From contig JAEWXC010000064.1 of assembly GCA_023396115.1 (NCBI GenBank), forward strand, positions 1 through 56,571: a stretch of 56,571 bases of DNA, written 5' to 3'. The stretch comes from Actinomycetes bacterium (GTDB lineage Bacteria > Actinomycetota > Actinomycetes > Propionibacteriales > Nocardioidaceae). Of the stretch, positions 31,595 through 40,088 are shown piece after piece. The notes under the pieces are model-generated. The model was not told the origin of the DNA. It was given only the letters and a program-made list of their open reading frames with translations, and ran no database searches. The position numbers and the translations under genes are program-made. How positions within the stretch are numbered: the first letter of the stretch is position 1; each line of letters opens with the position of its first letter.

Positions 31595-32095
31595 TCAGCG
31601 GGTGATCAGCTCGGCCACCAACCGGCCGAACTTCTCCGTCACCCCCGAGCTCGAGCCCGGCAGTACCGACGGGCTGCGCGGGCCGATCACCGCCACGGCC
31701 ACCGCCTCGCGGAACTGGCCGTAGGTGTGCGCCGGCATGATCGACCCGCCCTGGCCGATCCGGGCGACGAAGCGCATCTGGTGCCCGTCGACGTGCTCGC
31801 CGAGCGTGGGGTCGCGGGGGACCACCACCGGCCGGTGCCCGCTCAGGTGGGCGTCGACGATCAGGCCCGGACCGCCGTGGGTGACCACGGCCGCCGCCTC
31901 CTCCATCAGCTCGCGCAACTGGGTCAGCCCCATCAGCTCGGTGCTCTCCAGGCACTCCGACTCCGGCACCGCGGTCGACCCGTGCTGCAGGTGCACCCGG
32001 ACCCAGCCCTCGTCGGCCAGGTCACGCGCCCACCGGGCCAGCCGGTCGAACTGGTGGTGGTCGGTCCCCAGGCAGACCACGACGAGCGGGGTCAC
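31595..32095 (-). CDS. PssE/Alg13-like glycosyltransferase catalytic subunit
   Basis: The 166-residue product is the C-terminal (nucleotide-sugar-binding) half of a GT28-type glycosyltransferase: VVVCLGTDHHQFDRLARW at the start, AAVVTHGGPGLIVDAHLSGHRPVVVPRDP in the middle and EHVDGHQ, which correspond to the donor-binding signature of EpsF/PssE/Alg13 proteins. It works with a separate membrane-bound subunit, here the PssD/Alg14-like gene directly upstream, which it overlaps by GTGA. The pair would add one sugar to a lipid-linked oligosaccharide in exopolysaccharide synthesis. Confidence 0.88.
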   Translation of the reverse strand: MTPLVVVCLGTDHHQFDRLARWARDLADEGWVRVHLQHGSTAVPESECLESTELMGLTQLRELMEEAAAVVTHGGPGLIVDAHLSGHRPVVVPRDPTLGEHVDGHQMRFVARIGQGGSIMPAHTYGQFREAVAVAVIGPRSPSVLPGSSSGVTEKFGRLVAELITR

Positions 32096-32541
32096 CAGAC
32101 GCTCCCCAGCAGCGTGGCCGAGCGGTAGTGGAGCAACTGTTCGGGCCACTGCACCAGGAACAGGTCACTGGCCCGCTCGCACAGCCGCCCGGTCAGGGTG
32201 GGGGAGTCGATCCGGTCGTAGACCTCCAGGAAGACCGTCCGGGCCCCGCTGCGTCGACCCAGCCAGAAGAACGGCACGGCCACCCCGGCTCCGGTCGAGA
32301 CGATCACGTCGGGGGAGTACTCGCGCAGCAGTCGCCGGGCCAGGAAGGCGTTGCGGACCAGGTTCGGCAGGCTCCGGGTGGTGGGGTGGTGGGCCCAGGT
32401 GACCGTCTCGGAGGCGAGCTTGTCGCGCGCGTCCGAGGTGTCGAAACTGACCCAGTGCCGCTCGTGGTCGGTCCACCACGACTCCAGGCACATGAGCTGA
32501 GAAAGGTGTCCCCCCGAAGAACACACCAGCAGCACGCGCAT
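32092..32541 (-). CDS. PssD/Alg14-like glycosyltransferase acceptor-binding subunit
   Basis: The 149-residue product is the N-terminal half of a split GT28 enzyme: MRVLLVCSSGGHLSQLMCL is the conserved start (SSGGHL), followed by PNLVRNAFLARRLLREYSPDVIVSTGAGVAVPFFWLGR, typical of Alg14/PssD proteins that anchor the catalytic partner to the membrane and bind the lipid acceptor. ATG at 32541 is preferred over 32553 because GGGGG lies 5 bases before it. A -10 box TAGCGT lies at 32583-32588 and a copy of the locus motif at 32613-32626, so this pair has its own promoter. Confidence 0.88.
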   Translation of the reverse strand: MRVLLVCSSGGHLSQLMCLESWWTDHERHWVSFDTSDARDKLASETVTWAHHPTTRSLPNLVRNAFLARRLLREYSPDVIVSTGAGVAVPFFWLGRRSGARTVFLEVYDRIDSPTLTGRLCERASDLFLVQWPEQLLHYRSATLLGSVW

Positions 32542-32582
32542 CCGAACCCCCATCTGCCCCCGCCATCCGGCGCTGTGGTTCC

Positions 32583-32626
32583 ACGCTAGGAGAACCGCGG
32601 CGCCCAGACATGCCCGAAATGGGTGA
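32583..32626 (-). promoter_or_regulatory. Promoter and locus motif upstream of the PssD gene
   Basis: TAGCGT (32588-32583, minus strand) is a -10 box. The motif CACCCATTTCGGGC (minus strand, complementary to part of 32612-32625) lies about 25 bases further upstream, roughly at -37 to -50 from the expected start of transcription, where an activator would bind. It resembles the motifs at 36461, 36640 and 45090. Confidence 0.5.
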
Positions 32627-32664
32627 CTCGGCCGTACCGGACCGCCCGGATACGGACCCGGGGC

Positions 32665-33360
32665 TCAGACGTCGGCCTGCAGCACGCTCTCCGGCGGCTG
32701 CCACCGGGCCTGGTGGGCCACCCCGACGGCGGCGATCTGGCTGGACACCTCGAGTTTGGTGAGGATCGACTTCACCTGGGTGCGCACCGTGGCCTCGGAG
32801 ACGAAGGAGAGGCGCGCGATCTCACGCACCTGCCGGCCCAGGTGCAGGTGACCCAGCACCTCGGACTCGCGGCGGGTCAGCCGGTCCAGCCGCTCGCGGG
32901 CCTCCTGCTCGGCCCGGTGCTCCCCGCGCCACAGCTCGACCAGCTCGTTGCGCTCGGCCGCCGAGATCACCGGCAGCCCCTCGTGCACCCGCCGGATCGC
33001 GGCCAGGATGTCGTTCAGCTCGGAGTTCTTCGGCAGCACCAGCCGGGCACCGCGGCCCAGGGCCTCGCCCCAGCGCGAACGCTCCCGGTTGCCGGTCACC
33101 ACGATCACGCCGACCCCGGCCCGCGACAGCGGCTCGACCAGGGTCATCCCGTTGCCGTAGACACCCAGGTCCAGGTCGAGCAGCACGATCCCGGGCTGCC
33201 AGCGCAGCAGGGCCGGCAACGCGCTGGCCACCCCACGGGCGTGGTCGTCCAGCGGGGTCCGGCGGACCTGGTGGCCCTCCATCTCCAACGCGATCGACAA
33301 CGCCTCGGCGAACAACCCGTGGTCCTCCACGAGCCCCACCCGGGTCCCCGTCCTGCTCAC
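32665..33360 (-). CDS. LuxR-type response regulator (canonical receiver)
   Basis: The 231-residue NarL/FixJ-type regulator has a receiver domain with the phospho-acceptor in IVLLDLDLG (Asp62), an upstream acidic pair in LVEDHG, and the conserved Lys in VLPKNSEL. The C-terminal LuxR helix-turn-helix reads LTRRESEVLGHLHLGRQVREIARLSFVSEATVRTQVKSILTKLEV. The GTG at 33360 has GGAGGTGA 8 bases before it and is preferred over GTG 33369. It is the third gene of a leftward operon with two sensor genes, and probably controls the polysaccharide locus. A paralogue with a broken receiver lies at 52974. Confidence 0.9.
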   Translation of the reverse strand: MSRTGTRVGLVEDHGLFAEALSIALEMEGHQVRRTPLDDHARGVASALPALLRWQPGIVLLDLDLGVYGNGMTLVEPLSRAGVGVIVVTGNRERSRWGEALGRGARLVLPKNSELNDILAAIRRVHEGLPVISAAERNELVELWRGEHRAEQEARERLDRLTRRESEVLGHLHLGRQVREIARLSFVSEATVRTQVKSILTKLEVSSQIAAVGVAHQARWQPPESVLQADV

Positions 33361-33365
33361 GCCCG

Positions 33366-34865
33366 TCACCTCCGCACCACCAGGGTGATGTCCGCCCCGT
33401 CCGGGGACCGTCCCCAGTGCAAGTCCTCCCCGCGCAGACGCATGCGATGCCTCAGAGCGAGCAAAGTCACATGGTCCAGGTCCAGCCTGTCCCACTCGGC
33501 GGAGGCGCTGCCCTCACCCGAGCCAGGTGACGCCTCGTCCATGGGACGGTGGGGATAGCCGGCAATGACGCGACTGGCGATCCGCAGGTTCACGTGCACC
33601 TCCGTGGCGGTGCGCTCGGGCACCAGATGGATCCGGGCCGCCGGGTCGCGCGCCACGACGGCGGCGATCAGCTCCCGGACGGTCTCGCTCAGCTGCTCGG
33701 GTGCCCCGCGGACCACCAGCCCGCTGCTCACCACCCGCACCGCCCGACCGGCGGTGCGTTGACCCTCGGCCGCCGCCATCAGTGCGCGGTCCAGGTCGTA
33801 GGGACCGTCCTCACGCCCGATCGGCCGGGCCAGCAGCCGCTCCAGTCGGTGCATCTCGCTGGTGACGCTGGAGCGCAACACGTGCTGGTGCTCCTCGGAC
33901 AGGTGGGCGTCCGGGCTGCGCAGCAGGTCGTTGGCCCGGGCGATCCCGGCCAACGAGGTGCGCAGGTCCTCGATCACCTGCTCGCTGTTCAACGCGGTCG
34001 TCTCGGCCCGGTTGGCCCGGTCCGCCAGACCCACCACCGCCCGCTGGTAGCGGGTGATGCCCCAGCGCAGGATCGCGAGCAACGACGTCATCAGCAGCAT
34101 CGTGGTGGCACCCAGCAGCAGGATCGTCAGGTACACCCGGGACGACTCGGGCACCGCCCACCACGGCAGCCGGGTCACCATCGTGGTCACCACCACCGAC
34201 GTGGCGATGGCCCGCCGGATGGAGCGGGGGAAGGTGGTCATCCGGCGGACCCACACCACGGTGAGCAGGCAGAACGCCAGCACGATGATCCCGCCCAGCG
34301 ACGTCCCGACCGTCGGGTCGCCGGCCGGCAGCGGGATCGTGCGGTGGCGGGTGAGCACCAGCAGCACCGAGAGCAGTGGCAGCAGCACCAGAGGGTGCCT
34401 CCAGCGGTGCGGGGTGACCCGTCTGGACGCGGCCCGGATCATCACCAGCCCGGCGCAGGCCAGCAGGTCCGCCACGGCCAGTCCGCCCGCGGGTCGCGTC
34501 AGCAGGTGGAGCGGGACGACGTGGACCACCAGGTAGACGCCTCCGACCAGCAGCACGGCCGCCAGCCAGGCGAACTCGACCTGCCCGCTGAGCCGGTACT
34601 GGGCCAGCAGGGCCAGCCCGCCCCCGATCACCACCATCATGAACAGCAGCCACATCGAGTTCGCCACCCCCAGGGCGGCGTCCTGCTCGGGGCCGGTGAC
34701 CGTACCCAGCAGCCCGATCGGGATGACGACCACGAAGCCGACCAGCGACCAGCGCCACGGCCACCACACCTCCCGCCCGTGCGTGGTCCCGACCCGGTCG
34801 CCTGCGGGGAGGGCTGGGGGCCGGTCGGGGACCGGGGACGGGTCGTCGGGGCGGGGATGCGTCAC
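33366..34865 (-). CDS. Degenerate histidine-kinase-like membrane protein
   Basis: The 499-residue protein has about eight membrane segments in its first 270 residues and then a helical region like the dimerisation domain of the kinase encoded upstream. In this region the sibling reads LLHELRASLAGI while this protein reads VIEDLRTSLAGI, so the phospho-acceptor His is replaced by Glu299. The ATP-binding domain also lacks the G1/G2 motifs (no DxGxG). It therefore probably cannot autophosphorylate, and may act as a partner or regulator of the true kinase. Its GTG start overlaps the stop of the kinase gene (GTGA). Confidence 0.85.
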   Translation of the reverse strand: MTHPRPDDPSPVPDRPPALPAGDRVGTTHGREVWWPWRWSLVGFVVVIPIGLLGTVTGPEQDAALGVANSMWLLFMMVVIGGGLALLAQYRLSGQVEFAWLAAVLLVGGVYLVVHVVPLHLLTRPAGGLAVADLLACAGLVMIRAASRRVTPHRWRHPLVLLPLLSVLLVLTRHRTIPLPAGDPTVGTSLGGIIVLAFCLLTVVWVRRMTTFPRSIRRAIATSVVVTTMVTRLPWWAVPESSRVYLTILLLGATTMLLMTSLLAILRWGITRYQRAVVGLADRANRAETTALNSEQVIEDLRTSLAGIARANDLLRSPDAHLSEEHQHVLRSSVTSEMHRLERLLARPIGREDGPYDLDRALMAAAEGQRTAGRAVRVVSSGLVVRGAPEQLSETVRELIAAVVARDPAARIHLVPERTATEVHVNLRIASRVIAGYPHRPMDEASPGSGEGSASAEWDRLDLDHVTLLALRHRMRLRGEDLHWGRSPDGADITLVVRR

Positions 34866-36406
34866 GCCGCGCCGCGCAGGGTGATGACGAAGACCGTGCC
34901 CACCCCCGAGGGCTCCAGGTGCAGGTTGCCGTCGCTCTCCCGCAGCAGCCGGCGGGCCGAGTGCAGGCCGATGCCCTCACCGGGCGACTGCAGGCCGCGG
35001 TTGCCGTGGCCGAACAGCAGACCGTCGAGCTCGGGCGCCAAGCCCGGACCGTCGTCGGCGACCCGGACCTCGACCCGGGAGCCGGTGGAACGGACGCTGA
35101 CGCGGCACGAGGCCCCGGGGGCGTGCCGGCTGACGTTGTGCAGCAGCACGTTGAGCGCCACCTGCACGTGGGTCCGCACCGCCCGGGCGCTCAGGCCGGA
35201 GGACTCCCGGTGCACGTCCAGACCCAGGGCGTGGTGCTGGTCCACGATCGCAGCGATCTCGTCGTCGACGACCAGGTTGGTCGGGACGTGGCCGCCGACG
35301 TCTTCCTTGAGGAGTCGGAGCATCCGCTCCACCTCGTCCTCGAGCAGGGAGCGCAACCCCTGGACCCGCTCGGAGGGGAGCGAGTCGGGCGGCGTCTGGA
35401 GCAGGGCCGTGGCGCCGTTGATGCCGGCCAACGAGGCACGCAGCTCGTGCAGCAGCTCGCGGTCGCGCTGCACCATGGTCTGGGCGTCGGAGGCCCGCTC
35501 CTCCAGACGGAGCACCCGCGCCAGGTGGGTGCTGATCGCCGACTGCAGGGCCAGCAGGGCCGAGGTCGGCAGCAGCATCGCGGCACCCGCGTTGGCCAGG
35601 ACCACCAGCCACACCAGGGCCGGGTCGTCGAGCAGGCCGCTGGGCAGCACGGATCCGACCACGATCAGCCCCAGCGCGGCGATCAGCCCTGCCCGGGCCC
35701 GCCGGGGCAGCCGAGGCACCCGGAGCAGGGCCCAGCCCGCGACGATCCCGCAGGCCAGCACCGTGAGGAGGCTGAGCGCGACCACCCAGGCCGCGGGCTC
35801 CGGTGAAGGGAGCCGGATCCGCACCAGCGACAACGAGACTCCCAGGACCGGGCCCAGGAGCAGGGGGTGGAGCAGACCGGTGGCCGGGCGGTGGCCCAGG
35901 GCCATCACCAGCAGCACGGCCGCCACCGCCGAGATGGACACGTCGACGACGTGCAGGCCCAGGGCGTCCGCGGTCGTGCGCTCGAGGCCACTGGTGGGCA
36001 TCGTGGCCCCGGGGCCGACCGCGACCATCGCCGGCACCGCGTGCGGCAGCACGTAGCAGGCCAGCGCGAAGTGGGTGGTGGCCAGCCAGGCGCTGTGCAG
36101 GTCGGAGAAGTACCGGGAGCGGACCAGCAGCACGATCCCGGCGCCGGCCAGGCTGCTGCCGAGCAGCAGGCGGGTGAGGTGACCGGCGACCAGCAGTTCG
36201 TCGGGGTCGCGGGGTCGGGCACTGAATCCGAGCATGCCGACCACCGCCGCCAGGCAGAGACCCAGGGCGACCCACTTCTTCGGCCACGCCGGGGTGCGTG
36301 ATGAGCGGAGTCCCGTCCGCGCACCGCCACGTGGCCCGTCTGCTGACGAACCACGCTTGAGCCCCCGAACGGCTCGCCCCCGTGTGACCGTGCTCTCGAC
36401 GACCAC
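34862..36406 (-). CDS. Membrane histidine kinase
   Basis: The 514-residue sensor kinase has a basic N-terminal tail, about eight membrane segments (residues 45-300) with no large extracytoplasmic domain, a dimerisation helix with the phospho-acceptor His320 in LLHELRASLAG, an N box region ALNVLLHNVSRHA near 422 and the ATP-binding G1/G2 motifs VADDGPGLA near 453 and GEGIGLHSARRLL near 482. It is expected to phosphorylate the response regulator at 32665. The GTG start lies 6 bases after a TAGATT -10 box, so the operon transcript is leaderless at its 5' end. The stimulus is unknown. Confidence 0.9.
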   Translation of the reverse strand: MVVESTVTRGRAVRGLKRGSSADGPRGGARTGLRSSRTPAWPKKWVALGLCLAAVVGMLGFSARPRDPDELLVAGHLTRLLLGSSLAGAGIVLLVRSRYFSDLHSAWLATTHFALACYVLPHAVPAMVAVGPGATMPTSGLERTTADALGLHVVDVSISAVAAVLLVMALGHRPATGLLHPLLLGPVLGVSLSLVRIRLPSPEPAAWVVALSLLTVLACGIVAGWALLRVPRLPRRARAGLIAALGLIVVGSVLPSGLLDDPALVWLVVLANAGAAMLLPTSALLALQSAISTHLARVLRLEERASDAQTMVQRDRELLHELRASLAGINGATALLQTPPDSLPSERVQGLRSLLEDEVERMLRLLKEDVGGHVPTNLVVDDEIAAIVDQHHALGLDVHRESSGLSARAVRTHVQVALNVLLHNVSRHAPGASCRVSVRSTGSRVEVRVADDGPGLAPELDGLLFGHGNRGLQSPGEGIGLHSARRLLRESDGNLHLEPSGVGTVFVITLRGAA

Positions 36407-36412
36407 GACTGA

Positions 36413-36418
36413 AATCTA
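36413..36418 (-). promoter_or_regulatory. -10 box TAGATT of the leaderless kinase operon
   Basis: TAGATT on the minus strand ends 6 bases before the GTG at 36406 and supports that start. Confidence 0.6.
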
Positions 36419-36460
36419 GGCCGCCGTCGGCGCGGGCGTCACGGGTCTGGAAAAGTATTT

Positions 36461-36479
36461 CACCAATTTTGGGGGAGAA
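36461..36479. promoter_or_regulatory. Locus motif copy CACCAATTTTGGGGGAGAA
   Basis: A palindromic core (CCAATTTTGG) followed by GGGAGAA. It lies about 43 bases upstream of the kinase -10 box and is closely similar to the copies at 36640 and 45090. Confidence 0.5.
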
Positions 36480-36639
36480 CGGGCGCTGCGGAGGGGCTGA
36501 CCGCGGACGGAACGACCCACCGGCCGCCGCGCACGGACGGCTGCCCTGCGCTGGGGGCGGACCGGGCGCCGCCCGGGTGGGCGGGCGACCGGTGGACCTG
36601 GTCCACCACCAACGTCCTCCAGCGGGTGGGAGCGTGCAT

Positions 36640-36656
36640 CCCCAATTTCGGGGTGA
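36640..36656. promoter_or_regulatory. Locus motif copy CCCCAATTTCGGGGTGA
   Basis: This is the best palindrome of the set (CCCC-AATTTC-GGGG). It lies about 38 bases before the likely -10 box of the Wzz operon. Confidence 0.55.
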
Positions 36657-36759
36657 TCGCTGTTCCCGAGGCACGGGCGTCCGTTTCGCGGGCCACGATG
36701 GAGCACGGAACGGCACAGTCCGCTCCGGACCAAGACGAGCGCGGCACGAAGGGGGCGTC

Positions 36760-38526
36760 GTGGCAGCAGGTGCACGGGCCGAGCAGACCCGGACGGTGTG
36801 GCGCACCGTCGCCCTCACCCTCGTCCTCATGCTGGTGCTCTCCGTGGCCGCCGGCTGGGTCGGGAAACGCCGCGACGCCTGGTACACCGCCACCACCACC
36901 ATCCTCGTCAACCCCCTGCTGGGGAACCCGTTCAGCCCCGACGGCGCCGACGACCTGGTCAACATGGAGACCGAGAAGCGCCTGGTCACCTCCGACCCCG
37001 TCGCCCAGCAGGTGAGCCGCCGGCTCGGGACGGTGACTGCCGAGGAGGCGCTCACCGGCGTCACCGTCGAGGTGCCGCCCAACACCCAGCTGGTCACGAT
37101 CCACGTCAAGGGCCGCCGTGCCGCCGCTGCACAGGCTCGTGCGGAGGCGTTCGGGACCGCCTACCTGCAGTACCGCTCCACCCGGCAGCAGAGCGTCCAG
37201 GCCGGCCGCTCGGGGGAGCTGGAGGACCAGATCCGGGTCGTGCAGACCGAGCTCAAGCGTCTGACCGCCGCCTACGGTGACGCCGCCAACAACTCCCCGC
37301 GGCGGGTGCTGCTCGGCCAGCAGGTCGCCGACGCCACCGCCCAGCTGGGCCAGCTCCGGACCGAGCTGAGCGGTCTGCGCACCGGCAGCCAGGACCCCGG
37401 CCAGGTGGTCACCCCGGCCGCCGTGGACGCACGGCCACCGGTGCCTTTCATGGTGCTCGGTGCGGTGGCTGGCGCCCTGCTGGGTCTGCTCGCCGGGCTG
37501 GTCCTGCTGGTCGTCCGGCTGCGCGGGGCCGGCCGGGTCGGTTCGGTCGGCGACCTGGTCGCCGCGGGCTACGACCCGCTGCCCGTCGACGACGACGGGG
37601 CGACCCTGCGGACCCGGGTGCTGCAGCAGCGCGACAGCGTCGGCGCCACCGGGGTGCACACCGGGGCGGTCGCCCCGCTGCGGGTGCTCGTGGTCGGGAT
37701 CGGGGTGGACCCGCACGACGTCGCACTGGTGCTCGGCGGTGCCCTGGCCCGGGCCCGGACCTCCACCGCCGTGATCGACCTGGCGCCCACCGACGACGGC
37801 GAACGCGGCGTCGCCGAGGTGCTCGACGGCGGCGTGCGCCTGGCCCGCGCCTGGCAGCGCCGCACCGACGGGCTGCGGGTGCTGCACGCCGGTGACCTGC
37901 GCAGCGAGGACGTGGCCGACGTGGTCGCGACCGACGACTTCACCGACCTGCTGCGCCGGGCCGGTGAGCAGGCCGAGGTGGTGCTGCTCACCGGTGTCCA
38001 GATGCCCGGCCCCACCGGGGAGCTGCTGCTCGGCCGCTGCGACGTGGTGCTGCCGGTGGTCACCCGCTCGGTCAGCCGGGTGACGGAGCTGGCCGCGGTG
38101 ATCGCCCGTGCCGGCGACCTGGGGGTGCCGGTGGCCGGGGTGGCCGTCCACGCACCGGCCCGGAACCGCCGTCGCCGCGGCGACGACTCCTCGCCCTCGG
38201 GTCCGCGGGCCGGCGGCTCGCAGAAGGGCCCCACCTCGACGGAGCGCGCCGGGACCGGCCCCGAGGCGCGCGAACCGCGGGGCGGCAAGGCCGCGGACAA
38301 GCCTGCCGCGTCCGACTCCGAGAGCTCGGATGCCACCGAGGACCGCGACGCCTCCCGGACCAACCGCCCGCGCCCGAACGCCCGGGTCCGGCAGGTCCTG
38401 CGCACCGGCTCGGCCGGAACGCGTCCGACGGGCGGGCCGGCAGCGCCCGGCCGTGGCCCCGGGCGTGGCGCCGGCCGGGATGCCCGCCGGGGCGACGACC
38501 CCGGGGGGCGGGAGTCGGCAGGATGA
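36760..38526 (+). CDS. Wzz/BY-kinase-like polysaccharide co-polymerase without a P-loop
   Basis: The 588-residue protein has the Wzz layout: one membrane helix near 14-33, an extracytoplasmic coiled domain (to about 225, with the Wzz-like start of TATTTILVNPLLG), and a second helix near 228-253. The cytoplasmic part (about 305-465) has the fold pattern of bacterial tyrosine kinases of the Wzc/CapB type, but where the Walker A should be it reads VVGIGVDPHDVALVLGGALARA with no GK(S/T), and no tyrosine cluster exists. A disordered tail of about 120 residues rich in Arg, Pro, Gly and Ser follows. It probably sets chain length. The start GTG is preceded by AAGGGGG. It begins a five-gene rightward operon. 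Confidence 0.85.
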   Translation: MAAGARAEQTRTVWRTVALTLVLMLVLSVAAGWVGKRRDAWYTATTTILVNPLLGNPFSPDGADDLVNMETEKRLVTSDPVAQQVSRRLGTVTAEEALTGVTVEVPPNTQLVTIHVKGRRAAAAQARAEAFGTAYLQYRSTRQQSVQAGRSGELEDQIRVVQTELKRLTAAYGDAANNSPRRVLLGQQVADATAQLGQLRTELSGLRTGSQDPGQVVTPAAVDARPPVPFMVLGAVAGALLGLLAGLVLLVVRLRGAGRVGSVGDLVAAGYDPLPVDDDGATLRTRVLQQRDSVGATGVHTGAVAPLRVLVVGIGVDPHDVALVLGGALARARTSTAVIDLAPTDDGERGVAEVLDGGVRLARAWQRRTDGLRVLHAGDLRSEDVADVVATDDFTDLLRRAGEQAEVVLLTGVQMPGPTGELLLGRCDVVLPVVTRSVSRVTELAAVIARAGDLGVPVAGVAVHAPARNRRRRGDDSSPSGPRAGGSQKGPTSTERAGTGPEAREPRGGKAADKPAASDSESSDATEDRDASRTNRPRPNARVRQVLRTGSAGTRPTGGPAAPGRGPGRGAGRDARRGDDPGGRESAG

Positions 38527-40088
38527 CCGGGCGACCCGACCGCGCCACGGCCGACGCGGCCCTGGGCCGGGTGGCCCGTGGTGGCGCCCTCGGTCTGGCC
38601 GGGGCCGTGGCCGCTGCCGGCGCCGGTTTCATCCTGGTGGCCGTGGTCACCCGCGTGCTCGGGGCTGCGACCGCGGGGGTCTTCTTCGCCCTCACCTCGC
38701 TCTTCACGCTCGTCGTCGCGATCGGCACCCTGGGCACGGACACCGGTCTGGGTCGCTTCCTGCTGCGGCACCGGGCCTCGGGTGGCGCGCTGGCGGTGCG
38801 CTCCCTGGTCCGGGTCGCGGGGATCCCGGCGATGGCTGCCTCGGTGCTGCTCGGCGCGGTGCTGGTGGTCGGCGCCGAGACCTGGGCACGGGTGCTGGGG
38901 CTGGGCGAGGAGGCAGCGCCGGCCCTGGTCGTGCTCGGTGCGCTGGTCCCCGCCGCGGTGCTGGGCGAGGTCGCACTGGCCGCCGCCCGGGCGCACGGCC
39001 GGATCCGGTCCACGGTCGTGGTGGACCGGCTGGTGCGGGCCTGGTGGCAGCCCTTGGTCGTCGGAGCGCTGCTGGCCGCCGGGGTCGGTACGACCGGTCT
39101 GCTGCTCGGCTGGGCCAGCGCCTACGTGGTCTCGGCGGTGCTGGCCGTCCTGGCGCTGCGCGGCCTGCTGCGGGCCGGCCCGCCCGGCGAGACACCGCCG
39201 GCTGACGGGGAGGTCGCCGCGGAGTTCTGGTCCTTCACCTGGCTGCGTGGCCTGGCCCGGATCGCCCAGGTCGCGGTGCAGAAGATCGACGTGGTGCTGG
39301 TCGCGGCCCTGGCCTCGCCCGCTGCGGCGGCCGTCTACACCGCCGCCACCCGCTTCGTGCCGCTCGGCCAGCTCAGCACCCAGTCGCTGCAGCAGGTGCT
39401 GCAGCCCCGGTTCACCGCGCTGCTGATGGAGGGGGACACCCCGGCCCTGGCCCGCGTCTACCGGGTCGCCACCGCCTGGAGCATCCTGCTGGCCTGGCCG
39501 CTCTACCTGGGCGTGGCCGGACTCTCCGGCACCTACCTGGCCCTGTTCGGACACGAGGTGACCGGTGCCGACGCCCGCGTCGTCGTGTGGGTGATGGCCG
39601 GGGCGATGATGCTGGCCGTGGCCTCCGGCCCGGTGGACACGCTGCTGCTGATGTCGGGCCGCAGCGCCGCCAGCGCCGGCAACGCCCTGGTCTCGCTGAC
39701 GGTGAACCTGACCGGTCTGGTGCTCCTGGTGCCGGCCTGGGGGATCCGGGGTGCCGCGGTGGCGTGGGCCGCCGCCGTGCTGGTGCGCTGCGGCCTCGCC
39801 GTCGTCCAGGTCCGTCGGGCCGTGGGCGTGGACCCGTTCTCCCTGCAGGTCGGGGCCGCAGCCCTGGCCCCGGTGCTCTGCATCGGCGCGCCGCTGCTGC
39901 TCGTCGGCGCCCTGGACCCGCCGCTGCTGCTCGCGCTGGGTGCCGCGGTCGTGGTGGTCGCCGCCTACGGCGCGGTGCTGGCCGTGGCCCGCCGCCGCTT
40001 CGAGCTGGACCTGGCCGTGGCGGCGCTGCGCGGTCGGGCCGCAGCAGCGGACACCACCCCGCTGACCAGTACCGGAGGTGTCCGGTGA
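38523..40088 (+). CDS. Wzx-type polysaccharide flippase (MOP superfamily)
   Basis: The 521-residue integral membrane protein with about 12-14 hydrophobic segments is related to Wzx/PST oligosaccharide flippases: GRVARGGALGLAGAVAAAGAGFILVAVVTRVLG at the N-terminus is the typical first helix pair, and the centre has FWSFTWLRGLARIAQVAVQKIDVVLVAALASPAAAAVYTAATRF. It would move lipid-linked repeat units across the membrane for polymerisation by the Wzy-like protein at 46938. The ATG overlaps the previous stop by four bases (ATGA). Confidence 0.9.
   Translation: MTGRPDRATADAALGRVARGGALGLAGAVAAAGAGFILVAVVTRVLGAATAGVFFALTSLFTLVVAIGTLGTDTGLGRFLLRHRASGGALAVRSLVRVAGIPAMAASVLLGAVLVVGAETWARVLGLGEEAAPALVVLGALVPAAVLGEVALAAARAHGRIRSTVVVDRLVRAWWQPLVVGALLAAGVGTTGLLLGWASAYVVSAVLAVLALRGLLRAGPPGETPPADGEVAAEFWSFTWLRGLARIAQVAVQKIDVVLVAALASPAAAAVYTAATRFVPLGQLSTQSLQQVLQPRFTALLMEGDTPALARVYRVATAWSILLAWPLYLGVAGLSGTYLALFGHEVTGADARVVVWVMAGAMMLAVASGPVDTLLLMSGRSAASAGNALVSLTVNLTGLVLLVPAWGIRGAAVAWAAAVLVRCGLAVVQVRRAVGVDPFSLQVGAAALAPVLCIGAPLLLVGALDPPLLLALGAAVVVVAAYGAVLAVARRRFELDLAVAALRGRAAAADTTPLTSTGGVR

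Larger units (their letters stand above)
36407..36759. other. Divergent regulatory region of the polysaccharide locus
   Basis: This 353-base gap separates the leftward sensor operon from the rightward Wzz operon. It holds a -10 box TAGATT (36418-36413) for the kinase gene, an AT-rich stretch with one motif copy (36461-36479), another copy at 36640-36656, a weak -10 candidate CACGAT (36694-36699) for the Wzz operon, and AAGGGGG as its ribosome binding site near 36750. No gene is seen inside. Confidence 0.65.
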
